A program made the translations under genes and the position numbers. Below, in pieces: positions 1 through 8,014 of a DNA stretch of 10,833 bases. The notes below the pieces were generated by a model that saw only the letters and a list, made by a program, of their open reading frames with translations, was not told the DNA's origin and searched no databases. The stretch lies in the NCBI GenBank assembly GCA_016840695.1, contig JAEORV010000019.1:1-10833 (forward strand), in the 5' to 3' direction. The stretch comes from Promethearchaeota archaeon. Lineage in GTDB: Archaea; Asgardarchaeota; Lokiarchaeia; Sigyniarchaeales; SOKP01. Every line of letters starts with the position of its first letter. Positions within the stretch are counted from its first letter, which is position 1.

Positions 1-1511
1 AAGTAAAAGAGCAAAAAGAATTACCAGAATTACCTAATCTCGATAAGTACGATAAACTCATAATGCGTTTAGCACCCTATCCAAGTGGGGCGTTGCATAT
101 TGGAAATGCGCGCATGGTTGTTTTAAATAACGAATATGTCAATAAACACGACGGTGAAGTTTATCTTTTCTACGATGATACTATTGGAAGCCCAAAATCG
201 CTAAGAAACACGCCAAAAGCTAAATATGTGCTTCCTGAAGCATATGACCTAATAAAGGATGGTTTAGAATGGTTGGGCGTGAAATATACGAAGGTTTTCT
301 ACAAAAGCGATCGTCTTGAACTCTACTATGAATATTGTGAGAAACTGATCAAAGATGGAATTGCTTATGTCTGTTTTTGTTCCGCGGGAGACTTTAAAAA
401 TAAATTTAAGGATCAGAAGAAACCTTGTCCACATAGAGCCCAATCCGTAGAAAAGAATCTAAAAGAATGGAACTTCATGCTTGAAGGTAAATATGAGGAA
501 ACCACAGCCGTCGTCAGGCTGAAAACAGGTATGGACCAAAAAGATCCTGCAGTTAGGGATAACATAATCATGCGGATCTCTGAAGCTGAACATCCACGCG
601 TGGGAAATAAATATCTCGTATGGCCAATGCTTGAATTTTCATGGGCTATTGACGATTATCTCATTGGGATAACTCATATCATAAGAGGAGCTGACTTAGT
701 AAAGGAGGATTTTATTGAGGATTTTATCTGGGACCATTTTGGTTGGAAAAAGGCAGAATTCCTTCATTATGGACGCATAAAATTTCCCGACATGAAACTG
801 AGTAAAACAGAGGCAAGAAATAACATACAAAAAGGATTATATGAAGGATGGGACGATCCAAGGACTTGGAGCCTTCAATCATTAAAAAAACGCGGAATTA
901 AACCAGAAGCACTAAAAGAATCACTATTATCTCTTGGAATGTCGATTTCTGGAATAACATTCTCTACGGGTTGGTTATATTCGAAGAATAAAGACTTGAT
1001 TGACGAAATTTCAGATAGGTATTTTTTTGTAGAAGATCCTGTATTGTTAGAAATTGATGAAGTTCCATTCGAAGAATACATGGCAGAACCCATGCTACTA
1101 CCATCAAATCCGAAAAAGGGGAAAAGAATCATAAAAGGAAAGGTTTCTAATAAAAAATTGAAAATTTTCATCTCTAAAAAGGATGCGAACAAGTTAAAAG
1201 TAGGGCAGATTTTACGGTTAAAAGATTTAATCAATATCCAAATTTTATCAATTGATTTGAAAAACAATAACGTCACGTCTTATTATCATAGTTTAGAGCT
1301 TAATAGAGAGTATTCTATCATACACTGGGTTCCTTACGATAGCAATATTAAAGTAAAGATTCTTAAACCAGATGGAGTAGTATCGAATGGATATGGCGAA
1401 ATCAATTTAAAAAGTATCCCATTAAACACGACCATTCAATTTGAGAGATATGGATTTGTTAATCCAATTAAATTAGAAAATGACGAGTTATTTTGTTATT
1501 TCACGCATTAA
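1..1511 (+). CDS. gltX: Glutamyl-tRNA synthetase, archaeal type (5' partial)
   Basis: Class I aminoacyl-tRNA synthetase that attaches glutamate to tRNA-Glu in the cytoplasm; in many archaea it is non-discriminating and also charges tRNA-Gln for the GatDE pathway. The frame is open from base 3, where 20 codons (ending LPELPNLDKYDKLI) precede the first in-window ATG at 63. They match the segment before the nucleotide-binding fold in archaeal GluRS, so ATG 63 is internal and roughly the first 80-100 residues lie outside. Counting from that Met, the HIGH-type motif reads HIGN (residues 12-15), DDT lies at 38-40 and the KMSKS-type motif reads MKLSKT (244-249). C104, C106, C122 and H124 could form a metal site. 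Segments such as WDDPRTWSLQ followed by RGIKPEA, and the beta-barrel anticodon-binding C-terminus, are typical of archaeal/eukaryotic GluRS. The last base of HIGH being Asn is unusual. The next ATG directly follows the stop codon, so it probably heads or belongs to an operon with the next two genes. Family assignment is very secure. Confidence 0.95.
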   Translation, partial: VKEQKELPELPNLDKYDKLIMRLAPYPSGALHIGNARMVVLNNEYVNKHDGEVYLFYDDTIGSPKSLRNTPKAKYVLPEAYDLIKDGLEWLGVKYTKVFYKSDRLELYYEYCEKLIKDGIAYVCFCSAGDFKNKFKDQKKPCPHRAQSVEKNLKEWNFMLEGKYEETTAVVRLKTGMDQKDPAVRDNIIMRISEAEHPRVGNKYLVWPMLEFSWAIDDYLIGITHIIRGADLVKEDFIEDFIWDHFGWKKAEFLHYGRIKFPDMKLSKTEARNNIQKGLYEGWDDPRTWSLQSLKKRGIKPEALKESLLSLGMSISGITFSTGWLYSKNKDLIDEISDRYFFVEDPVLLEIDEVPFEEYMAEPMLLPSNPKKGKRIIKGKVSNKKLKIFISKKDANKLKVGQILRLKDLINIQILSIDLKNNNVTSYYHSLELNREYSIIHWVPYDSNIKVKILKPDGVVSNGYGEINLKSIPLNTTIQFERYGFVNPIKLENDELFCYFTH

Positions 1512-2588
1512 ATGTCCCGGATCCTAAACATGAGTACAAACGAAAATTTTTTAAAAGATAAAAAATGGCAATATTGCCCGGGATGTGGCAATAAGTTACC
1601 TCCTATCCAAAATCTTAAGTTTTGTATGAAGTGTGGCTTGGATATAGAATATATCAGAACTCACGGGACAATCTCACCACAACAATCGAAAAAAATTTCT
1701 CACACTTATCAACCTATTCGATATGGAATTGAAAAATTATCCATCGAAGAGCTTTTGAATCAAAAAGACAAGCAAATATGGAACATTAGAGCATCTATTG
1801 GAATACCGGTACTTGCATTCGTTATAATGTCCTTTATTGGCTCTGGGATTCTCATGATTATTGCTCTAACAAATTTTAACCTGAATTATTTGGAGGATTT
1901 AGCAACAAAGATTTATTTCGTGGTATTATCTTCTTTACTCGAATTAATTTTTATATTATTCCCCGCAATCTATGTCGGTAAATACCTTAAAAAACCTACC
2001 TTGACTAATCGATTGAGATTGTTAGGATTTACATCTAAGGGATACGATAAGATTGGGATTCTCAAAGAAGTGCTCCTTGGATTAGGATTTGCTGCTGTTG
2101 GTTTTTTTTTGGTATTTGGAGTCACAGTAATAATGGACCTCATTTTCTTCAATAGTGAAATGATGCCCGCTGACGAAGTGGACATGATGATCGCAAATAC
2201 TGACGCATTCGGGCTATTTCTCATAGTTCTGGTCATGCTTCTAGTTGTTGGGACTTCGGAAGAAGTATTATTTCGAGGATTCATGCAAAAGGGATTAGTA
2301 AGAAGCGAATTAGGAGAAAAATGGGGGATATTTATCACGGCTTTAATTTTTGCTCTTATTCACTTGTTAATCTATATTATAGCTTTCATATTTGGAGAAA
2401 TTTCGTTGAGCACTTTTATAGCGTCGTTTATTTACGCGTTTTTTCCATACATGGCAATATCTCTCTTATTGGGCTTGCTTTTTCGTTGGAGGAATGAAAA
2501 TTTAATTGCCGTGATGATAACTCATGGAGTTTACGATGCAATCTTGCTCATTTTAGTCTTTCTAATATATAATGTGGGGTTAATTTAG
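1512..2588 (+). CDS. Zinc-ribbon CPBP-family intramembrane metalloprotease
   Basis: A 358-residue membrane protein of the CPBP (CaaX protease/bacteriocin-processing, Abi; PF02517) family, related to eukaryotic Rce1. These enzymes cleave substrates within or near the membrane using a glutamate- and histidine-based site. The N-terminus carries a zinc ribbon, CPGC at 22-25 and CMKC at 38-41, followed by a polar linker to about residue 90. Hydrophobic segments lie at about 96-120, 135-158, 185-211, 231-248, 269-294, 300-326 and 331-356. The conserved motifs are present: EEVLFR (E250, E251, R255), FALIH (H284) and HGVYD (H338, D342, where many members have Asn at the last position). The active-site residues are therefore intact. 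The ATG abuts the gltX stop. A second in-frame ATG at 1530 would still retain the zinc ribbon, and no Shine-Dalgarno site decides between them. The substrate is unknown; prenyl-protein processing or regulated proteolysis are possible. The family call is firm and the role is not. Confidence 0.9.
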   Translation: MSRILNMSTNENFLKDKKWQYCPGCGNKLPPIQNLKFCMKCGLDIEYIRTHGTISPQQSKKISHTYQPIRYGIEKLSIEELLNQKDKQIWNIRASIGIPVLAFVIMSFIGSGILMIIALTNFNLNYLEDLATKIYFVVLSSLLELIFILFPAIYVGKYLKKPTLTNRLRLLGFTSKGYDKIGILKEVLLGLGFAAVGFFLVFGVTVIMDLIFFNSEMMPADEVDMMIANTDAFGLFLIVLVMLLVVGTSEEVLFRGFMQKGLVRSELGEKWGIFITALIFALIHLLIYIIAFIFGEISLSTFIASFIYAFFPYMAISLLLGLLFRWRNENLIAVMITHGVYDAILLILVFLIYNVGLI

Positions 2589-2593
2589 AGGTG
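2588..2593 (+). promoter_or_regulatory. Shine-Dalgarno site of mtxX
   Basis: GAGGTG is complementary to the archaeal 16S rRNA 3' end and lies 8 nt before ATG 2602. It begins on the last base of the preceding stop codon. It supports both the start choice and translation from a polycistronic mRNA. Confidence 0.75.
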
Positions 2594-2601
2594 TTTACAA
2601 A

Positions 2602-3459
2602 ATGAAAATATTAGATAAATTCACGGTTATGGCCAAAGGTAAAGATGCTAACATTGGGATAGGATTAGGGGGAGATAAAGCTCATAACCTTAAAATTTTA
2701 AGCGCTGCTTCGGATTTCTTGAAAGAAAATAACGCCACAATTCATATAATAGGAACTCAATCTCAAACCCATCATTTATTAAACGATCCTGAATATAAGA
2801 AGAATGATACAAGGATCTCCCTTGTCAAAAGTGAGGAACCTGAGGAATATATTATAAAACTTCTAATGCAAGGGAAAATTGATGCTGTTGTTCGAGGTTC
2901 CTTGAGTTCCAGCAAGTTTCTTAAAAGCGTGAAGAAACAAATGAACATCGATGAAATAAATCGGTTGACATTATTAGAAACCCATGATGGATACCAATTC
3001 TTTTATGGCCCTGTAGGAATTGACGAATGTAATAATCTTGAAAAGAAAATCGCTTTTATTCAGTCGGCAGTTAAAGTCTTGAATTCTTTAAAAATCTCGC
3101 CAATAATTAGCGTTTTGTCAGGTGGTCGAAAGAGTGATATAGGACGAGATGGTCAAGTTGACGACACGATAAAAATTGCAGAAGAGGTAGTCAGACATTT
3201 TCAAAATGATAAGTCCTTCTCAATTTCTCACGATGAAATACTAATAGAAAAAGCTATCGAAAATAAATCAAACTTGATCATAGCTCCCGAAGGAATCTCT
3301 GGAAACCTAATATATAGAACTTTAGTTCATTTAGGAAATGGGAAAGCTCATGGTGCAATTTACATGGATATCAATCAAGTTATTATTGATACTTCAAGAG
3401 TTGGAAAGATATCAGAAATAATTGGTGCTTTCGGGTTAGCTCTCGCCTTAGTAAACTGA
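2602..3459 (+). CDS. mtxX: MtxX / methanogenesis marker protein 4 family
   Basis: A 285-residue protein matching, by recognition, the MtxX family (methanogenesis marker 4), a relative of phosphotransacetylase and phosphate butyryltransferase with no established reaction. Motifs I recognise are VRGSL (97-101), LLETHDG (124-130), PVGIDE (137-142), VLSGGR followed by IGR (171-176, 180-182), APEGISGNLIYRTLV (228-242) and DTSR (263-266). The PEGISGN segment corresponds to the phosphate/acyl-binding region of the phosphotransacetylase fold. There is no signal peptide or membrane segment, so it is cytoplasmic. The length is close to the family's usual size and the gene appears intact. It is the last gene of the gltX block, 13 nt after the CPBP gene, and faces the convergent GH3 gene across 22 bp. 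No methyltransferase or methanogenesis gene is visible here, so the name should not be read as evidence for methanogenesis. The family call is good; the function is unknown. Confidence 0.85.
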   Translation: MKILDKFTVMAKGKDANIGIGLGGDKAHNLKILSAASDFLKENNATIHIIGTQSQTHHLLNDPEYKKNDTRISLVKSEEPEEYIIKLLMQGKIDAVVRGSLSSSKFLKSVKKQMNIDEINRLTLLETHDGYQFFYGPVGIDECNNLEKKIAFIQSAVKVLNSLKISPIISVLSGGRKSDIGRDGQVDDTIKIAEEVVRHFQNDKSFSISHDEILIEKAIENKSNLIIAPEGISGNLIYRTLVHLGNGKAHGAIYMDINQVIIDTSRVGKISEIIGAFGLALALVN

Positions 3460-3481
3460 ATAAATGTTAAAAACAAACGCC

Positions 3482-5647
3482 TCATAGGTGTATTATTTCT
3501 CCAACGACTACAAAATCCCCTTCTACTATGTTTTTTCCATCTTCGCTATATCCAGGTTGGCAGCCACCAACTGAAATGCCAAAATTTCCAGGTTCAACGA
3601 GCCGTTTTCCATCTTCGTTAATAATTGAAAATTGGGTTGGTGTTAATGTAAACGTAACAATCTTTTTCTCGCCACTGTTAAGTGAAATTCTTTTAAAACC
3701 TTGAAGCTCCCTGATCGGCACTCTAATAGATGCAGTTTTATTACTCACATACACTTCTACGACTTCATCGCCAGATATTTTACCAATGTTTTCAACATCT
3801 ACGCTAACAGAAATATTCTCGTCTGTTTTCACTTTATTTGATGATAATTGAAGATTGCTATAATGGAATTTTGTATAACTAAGACCGTATCCGAAGGAAT
3901 ATAATGGCTCGCCTTTAAAAAATCGATATGTTCTTCCTTCCATATTATAATCGAGGAAATCAGGTAATTGATCAACTGATTTATAGAATGTTACTGGCAA
4001 TTTTCCTGCAGGATTGTAATCTCCAAAAATCACATCGGCTGTAGCAGCACCGCCCTCCTCTCCGGGGTACCACGCTTGAATAATGGCAGGAATATTTACT
4101 TTTGCAAAATTTACAGATAAAGCGCTCCCGCTTGTTAGCACAAGAATTATTGGAGTACCAGTTGAATGTAGTTCTTTTAATAAGTCTTCCTGAACCCCAG
4201 GTAGATCTAAGTGAACACGATCTCCTTTCGCTTCCGATTCTGATGCCATCATTTCTTCACTTTCATAAAGATGCGAGATACCTAACACTACGATAGCGAT
4301 ATCTGATTTTCTTACAATTTCTATAGCTTCTTCAAAGCCTTCCGTAGATTTATTCGTGAGAGCGCATCCTTTAGTATAGAGAATTTCAGTTTTAGGCAGT
4401 TTGTTCTTAATCCCTTGAAGAAAGGTGGTATATCTAGATGGATCGCCATTATAATTCCCAAGAAGCACATCTAAATCGTCAGCGTTAGGTCCTATCACTG
4501 CAATAGATTTCATATTTTTATTCAAAGGAAGAATATTATTGTCGTTTTTGAGTAATACTATTGATTCTCTAGCTGCTCGCAATGCAAGAGCCCGATGTTC
4601 TTCGCAATCGTTCTTTTCAAACGGTATCTGGGCGTATGGAACCAATTCGGGAGGATCAAACATACCTAACCTAAATCGTGCCGTAAATAGACGTTTTAAA
4701 GATTCATCGATTTTCTCTTCAGTAAGTAATCCCTTGTCTACGGCACCCTTTATCCACTTCCATACAACTCTCTTCTTTCTAACGGTTATTAAACCAATGC
4801 AAAATAGATCCATGCCCGCGTTAATTGCCATTGCAGATGCCTCTTCGGGAGTTTCCACTACTTTATGGTTTTGGAATATGTCAGTAAGAGCTCCACAATC
4901 TGACACTACGTAACCATCAAATCCCAACTCATCGCGTAAAATATCTTCCAACAATGGTTTACTAGCTCCACAAGGTTCAGAATTCAATCTATTATATGCC
5001 GGCATGACAGATACAGCCTTTCCTTCTTGAACGCATGCCTTAAAGGCAGGGAGGTAAGATTCATATAAATCTTTTTTACTTACTTTTAAATCCATGGTAT
5101 GACGATCTGGCTCGGGTCCACTATGTGCAACATAATGTTTAGGTGTTGCAACTAATTTTAAATATTTAGGATCATCCCCTTGTAAGCCCTTGACAAACGA
5201 AACGCCCATCCTTGAAGAGAGATAAGGATCTTCACCATAAGTTTCTTGCCCTCTGCCCCATCGCGGATCTCTAAATAAATTTACATTAGGCGACCAGAAG
5301 GTTAATCCTAAAAATATTCTTCTTTTATTTCTCCTAATCGCATCATGATGTTTAGCCCTACATTCATCAGAAATAACTCTTGAAATTTCATCCATTAGTT
5401 CAATGTTCCATGTGGCAGCAATCCCGATTGCTTGGGGAAATACTGTAGCAACACCTGCGCTTGCAACACCATGGAGGCATTCGTTCCACCAATTATATTT
5501 TGGCACATAAAGATGTTCAATTTTAGCAGCATCGTTAGTCATTTGAGATATTTTCTCGTCAAGCGTCATTCGTGAAATGAGATCATCTACTCTTGCTTCA
5601 AGTGGTTTATTAGGATCCATGTAAAGCGGTTCTTTTTGTTCTACCAT
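3482..5647 (-). CDS. Glycoside hydrolase family 3, beta-xylosidase-like
   Basis: A 721-residue retaining GH3 exo-hydrolase that releases sugars from the non-reducing end of beta-linked oligosaccharides. The layout is an N-terminal TIM barrel (about 15-330), an alpha/beta sandwich (about 355-560) and a C-terminal fibronectin-III-like domain (about 610-700). Signature segments are YNWWNECLHG (51-60), FPQAIG (70-75), FRDPRWGRGQETYGEDPYL (125-143), TPKHY (168-172) and VVSDCGA (247-253), with D250 the expected nucleophile. The acid/base is probably E464 or E462 in YESEEM. The NWWNE/LHGVA and DCG segments resemble bacterial and fungal beta-xylosidases more than classic beta-glucosidases. No signal peptide is visible, so it probably acts in the cytoplasm. 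The start at 5647 is favoured over ATG 5620 because EPLYMDPNKP matches the usual N-terminus. Residues 283-298 form an unusually basic stretch. Xylosidase is the best guess; arabinosidase or glucosidase activity is possible. Confidence 0.93.
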   Translation of the reverse strand: MVEQKEPLYMDPNKPLEARVDDLISRMTLDEKISQMTNDAAKIEHLYVPKYNWWNECLHGVASAGVATVFPQAIGIAATWNIELMDEISRVISDECRAKHHDAIRRNKRRIFLGLTFWSPNVNLFRDPRWGRGQETYGEDPYLSSRMGVSFVKGLQGDDPKYLKLVATPKHYVAHSGPEPDRHTMDLKVSKKDLYESYLPAFKACVQEGKAVSVMPAYNRLNSEPCGASKPLLEDILRDELGFDGYVVSDCGALTDIFQNHKVVETPEEASAMAINAGMDLFCIGLITVRKKRVVWKWIKGAVDKGLLTEEKIDESLKRLFTARFRLGMFDPPELVPYAQIPFEKNDCEEHRALALRAARESIVLLKNDNNILPLNKNMKSIAVIGPNADDLDVLLGNYNGDPSRYTTFLQGIKNKLPKTEILYTKGCALTNKSTEGFEEAIEIVRKSDIAIVVLGISHLYESEEMMASESEAKGDRVHLDLPGVQEDLLKELHSTGTPIILVLTSGSALSVNFAKVNIPAIIQAWYPGEEGGAATADVIFGDYNPAGKLPVTFYKSVDQLPDFLDYNMEGRTYRFFKGEPLYSFGYGLSYTKFHYSNLQLSSNKVKTDENISVSVDVENIGKISGDEVVEVYVSNKTASIRVPIRELQGFKRISLNSGEKKIVTFTLTPTQFSIINEDGKRLVEPGNFGISVGGCQPGYSEDGKNIVEGDFVVVGEIIHL

Positions 5648-5673
5648 ACTTTATCGCTTTTATTAAGTGTCTT

Positions 5674-5693
5674 AATAATTTTTTAAAATTATT
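5674..5693. promoter_or_regulatory. Symmetric AT-only inverted repeat, likely bidirectional TATA element
   Basis: Perfect 9-bp arms (AATAATTTT at 5674-5682 and AAAATTATT at 5685-5693) flank a TT spacer and contain the self-complementary core TTTTAAAA (5681-5688). The repeat lies in the 83-bp gap between the divergent GH3 genes. Counting about 25 bp from the core in each direction gives leaders of about 20 nt for the plus gene and about 11 nt for the minus gene, both reasonable in archaea. It could be a shared TATA box, a dimeric regulator site, or both. The AT-rich context makes chance symmetry possible. Confidence 0.5.
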
Positions 5694-5730
5694 CATCATT
5701 ATTAAACAAAGCAAATAAATGGTTTGAAAT

Positions 5731-7800
5731 ATGACAAAAAAAGATGAAAGATGGATAGACTGGAACAAATTAAAGGGGCTATCCGAAGATGAAATTGAGA
5801 AAAAAGCCCAAGAAATTCTCTCGATCATGACATTGAAAGAAAAAGCTTATCAAATGTCAGGAGACGAATCAATAGTCACGGGAGGTCCACGAATGGCTAA
5901 GAGATATAACGATCACCCTCTTCCAGCAGGGGAAGACAAGAAACTCGGAATCCCAGGAATAAATTTTTCCGATGGACCTAGGGGTGTTGTAATGGGCGCA
6001 TCAACGTGCTTTCCCGTTTCAATGGCCAGAGGTGCAAGTTGGGACTTAGAATTAGAAGAAAAAATTGGAGATGTAATTGGAATTGAAGCGAAAGCGCAAG
6101 GTGCTCACTTTTTTGGAGGTGTCTGTATTAACCTGCTTAGACATCCCGCATGGGGGAGAGCTCAAGAGACATATGGCGAAGATACTTTTCACTTAGGTGC
6201 TTTTGGAGTTGCACTTACAAAAGGCATCCAAAAACACATCATGGCGTGCGCTAAACACTACGCTTGCAATAGCTTGGAAAATATGCGTTTTAAAGTCAAC
6301 GTGACTATAGATGAGAGATCATTACGCGAGATATATCTCTCTCATTTCAAAAAATGCGTTGACGCAGGAGTAGCGTCCATCATGAATGCCTATAATAAAG
6401 TAAACGGTAAATATTGTGGTCACAATCCACACCTCTTACGCGATATATTGAAAAAGGATTGGGGTTTCAAGGGTTTTGTAATTACAGATTTCGTGTTAGG
6501 AATTAGAGATGGAAAAACTGCTGTTAAAGCAGGTGTTGATATTGAAATGCCCTTTCACATACGAATGGGCCCAAAGAAATTAGTTAAGCTCGTTAAAAAC
6601 GGAGAGATCTCTGAGCAAGAAATCGACGAGGCAGTTTTACGAATATTAAAGCAAAAGCTTATTTTTGCACACGAAGGAGATCCTACCATGTATAAATTGG
6701 ATAAAGTTGCTTGCAATGAACACGTAATGCTCTCTTTGGAAGCTATCAGGAAGAGCATGGTGTTGTTAAAAAATGAAAAGAATCTCTTACCCCTCAATAG
6801 AGACAACATAAAAAAAATAGCAATATTTGGGAAACTAGCAAATATGGAAAATCTAGGTGATCACGGGAGTAGTAGGGTATATCCACCATTTGTAACAACT
6901 CCATTTAAAGGTATTAAAAAATTGGCTGGTAGTTCTATTGAAGTGGTTCATGATGAAGGGGAAAATGTTGATCAAGTTTTGAAGTTAGCTCGAACTTCTG
7001 ACGTGATAATTGTCGTTGCAGGATATACCTACAAGGACGAAGGTGAATACACGGGGAAATCTGGGGATCGACCTTCTCTCACGCTCAAACCAGAAGATGA
7101 AACTTTAATTGCTAAAGCTGCTGAAGTTAATGAAAATTGCCTTGTCGTGTTAGAGGGAGGTAGCGCAATCATTACTGAAGCTTGGAAGGATAAGGTAAAA
7201 GGTATCATCATGGCGTGGTATCCCGGAATGGAAGGGGGAACGGCATTAGGAGAAATCATATTTGGTGATGTAAATCCTTGTGGAAAACTTCCAATGGTGT
7301 TCCCAAAATCGCAAGACCAGCTTCCATTCATCGATATAGCAACGAGAGAAATAGAATACGATTATTACCACGGGTACAATTTAATGGATAAAGAAGGATA
7401 CGAGCCCGCTTTCCCATTTGGTTTTGGCTTGAGTTATACAACTTATTCCTATGATAATTTAAAGATCGATAAAACCAGCATGAAGGAAAACGAGGAACTT
7501 AAAGTAAGCATAGATGTTACCAACACGGGAAAAGTTGCCGGAGAAGAAATAGTTCAACTATATGTTGGATATAAGGGCTCGTCCGTAGAAAGACATGTGA
7601 AAGACTTGAAAGGATTCGGAAAGATCTCTTTAAAACCCGGCGAGACTAAAATCTTTATAATTCATTTAAAAGCAAAAGAATTAGCATATTACGATATCGA
7701 GAAGAAGGACTGGGTTGTTGAAAAAATCGAATATCTCGTACATGTTGGACCGTCTTCGCAAGCTGATAAATTGCTAACTGCAAGCTTCAAGATTGAGTAA
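5731..7800 (+). CDS. Glycoside hydrolase family 3, beta-glucosidase-like
   Basis: A 689-residue GH3 enzyme from a subgroup distinct from the divergent neighbour. The layout is a TIM barrel (about 20-315), an alpha/beta sandwich (about 335-530) and a C-terminal fibronectin-III-like domain (about 580-680). Visible motifs are SDGPRG (80-85, sugar-binding Asp), HPAWGRAQETYGED (138-151), CAKHY (173-177) and FVITDFVLGIRDG (249-261), with D253 the expected nucleophile. DEGEYTGKSGDR (436-447) contains the likely acid/base Glu (E437 or E439), and FPFGFGLSYT (561-570) marks the sandwich-to-Fn3 junction. No signal peptide or membrane anchor is seen, so it is probably cytoplasmic. ATG 5731 is the start: the ATG at 5719 is in frame but meets TGA two codons later. 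No convincing Shine-Dalgarno site precedes it. Beta-glucosidase is the default prediction; the TDFV..RD variant is found in proteins of unproven specificity. It is probably co-regulated with the xylosidase-like gene. Confidence 0.93.
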   Translation: MTKKDERWIDWNKLKGLSEDEIEKKAQEILSIMTLKEKAYQMSGDESIVTGGPRMAKRYNDHPLPAGEDKKLGIPGINFSDGPRGVVMGASTCFPVSMARGASWDLELEEKIGDVIGIEAKAQGAHFFGGVCINLLRHPAWGRAQETYGEDTFHLGAFGVALTKGIQKHIMACAKHYACNSLENMRFKVNVTIDERSLREIYLSHFKKCVDAGVASIMNAYNKVNGKYCGHNPHLLRDILKKDWGFKGFVITDFVLGIRDGKTAVKAGVDIEMPFHIRMGPKKLVKLVKNGEISEQEIDEAVLRILKQKLIFAHEGDPTMYKLDKVACNEHVMLSLEAIRKSMVLLKNEKNLLPLNRDNIKKIAIFGKLANMENLGDHGSSRVYPPFVTTPFKGIKKLAGSSIEVVHDEGENVDQVLKLARTSDVIIVVAGYTYKDEGEYTGKSGDRPSLTLKPEDETLIAKAAEVNENCLVVLEGGSAIITEAWKDKVKGIIMAWYPGMEGGTALGEIIFGDVNPCGKLPMVFPKSQDQLPFIDIATREIEYDYYHGYNLMDKEGYEPAFPFGFGLSYTTYSYDNLKIDKTSMKENEELKVSIDVTNTGKVAGEEIVQLYVGYKGSSVERHVKDLKGFGKISLKPGETKIFIIHLKAKELAYYDIEKKDWVVEKIEYLVHVGPSSQADKLLTASFKIE

Positions 7801-7809
7801 AAAAATCTA

Positions 7810-7832
7810 TTTTTTTTTATTTTAATTTTTAT
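7810..7832 (+). terminator. T-rich archaeal-type terminator
   Basis: A run of nine T (7810-7818), followed closely by TTTT and TTTTT runs, begins 10 bases after the GH3 stop codon. Archaeal RNA polymerase terminates at oligo-T tracts on the non-template strand without needing a hairpin, and none is obvious here. Confidence 0.6.
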
Positions 7833-8014
7833 TCTAGATTAATGTAACATCCTCATCTATACCTGGACATCCTTAAGATATAGCGATATAACCGTCAAAC
7901 TTAGCTTTCACGAACATTCTAAAAATATTTGTAAAGTCACTTTATTTTTTTTTGCTAAACCTAATATTATTTTAATCTATCTACTCATTAAATAATAATT
8001 ATTTTTATTATTTA

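Noticed and set aside
63..65. ATG 63 as the true start of gltX
   Set aside because: The same frame is open back to base 3 and encodes LPELPN-type sequence that precedes the nucleotide-binding fold in archaeal GluRS. The gene is cut by the window edge.
875..1276. 133-codon open frame on the minus strand inside gltX
   Set aside because: It is antisense to a secure gene, has no recognisable domain, and its composition follows the complementary codons of gltX. Similar antisense frames at 1970-2338, 4539-4913, 6555-6809, 7029-7331 and 8166-8357 were dismissed for the same reason.
1512..2588. CPBP protein as a bacteriocin-immunity or phage-abortive system
   Set aside because: The Abi name is historical. 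There is no toxin, bacteriocin or defence gene nearby, and the neighbours are housekeeping-type genes.
2602..3459. Methanogen as the source organism
   Set aside because: The marker 4 family alone is weak evidence. No mcr, mtr or cofactor-F430 genes are present, and the rest of the window suggests a sugar-using anaerobe.
5610..5828. 72-codon minus-strand frame spanning the divergent GH3 promoter
   Set aside because: It overlaps both GH3 N-termini and the promoter region, matches no known family, and is explained by AT-rich sequence lacking stops.
7890..7935. Small minus-strand peptide (14 codons from an ATG near 7917)
   Set aside because: It is very short, has no ribosome-binding site or promoter, and no similarity I can recognise.
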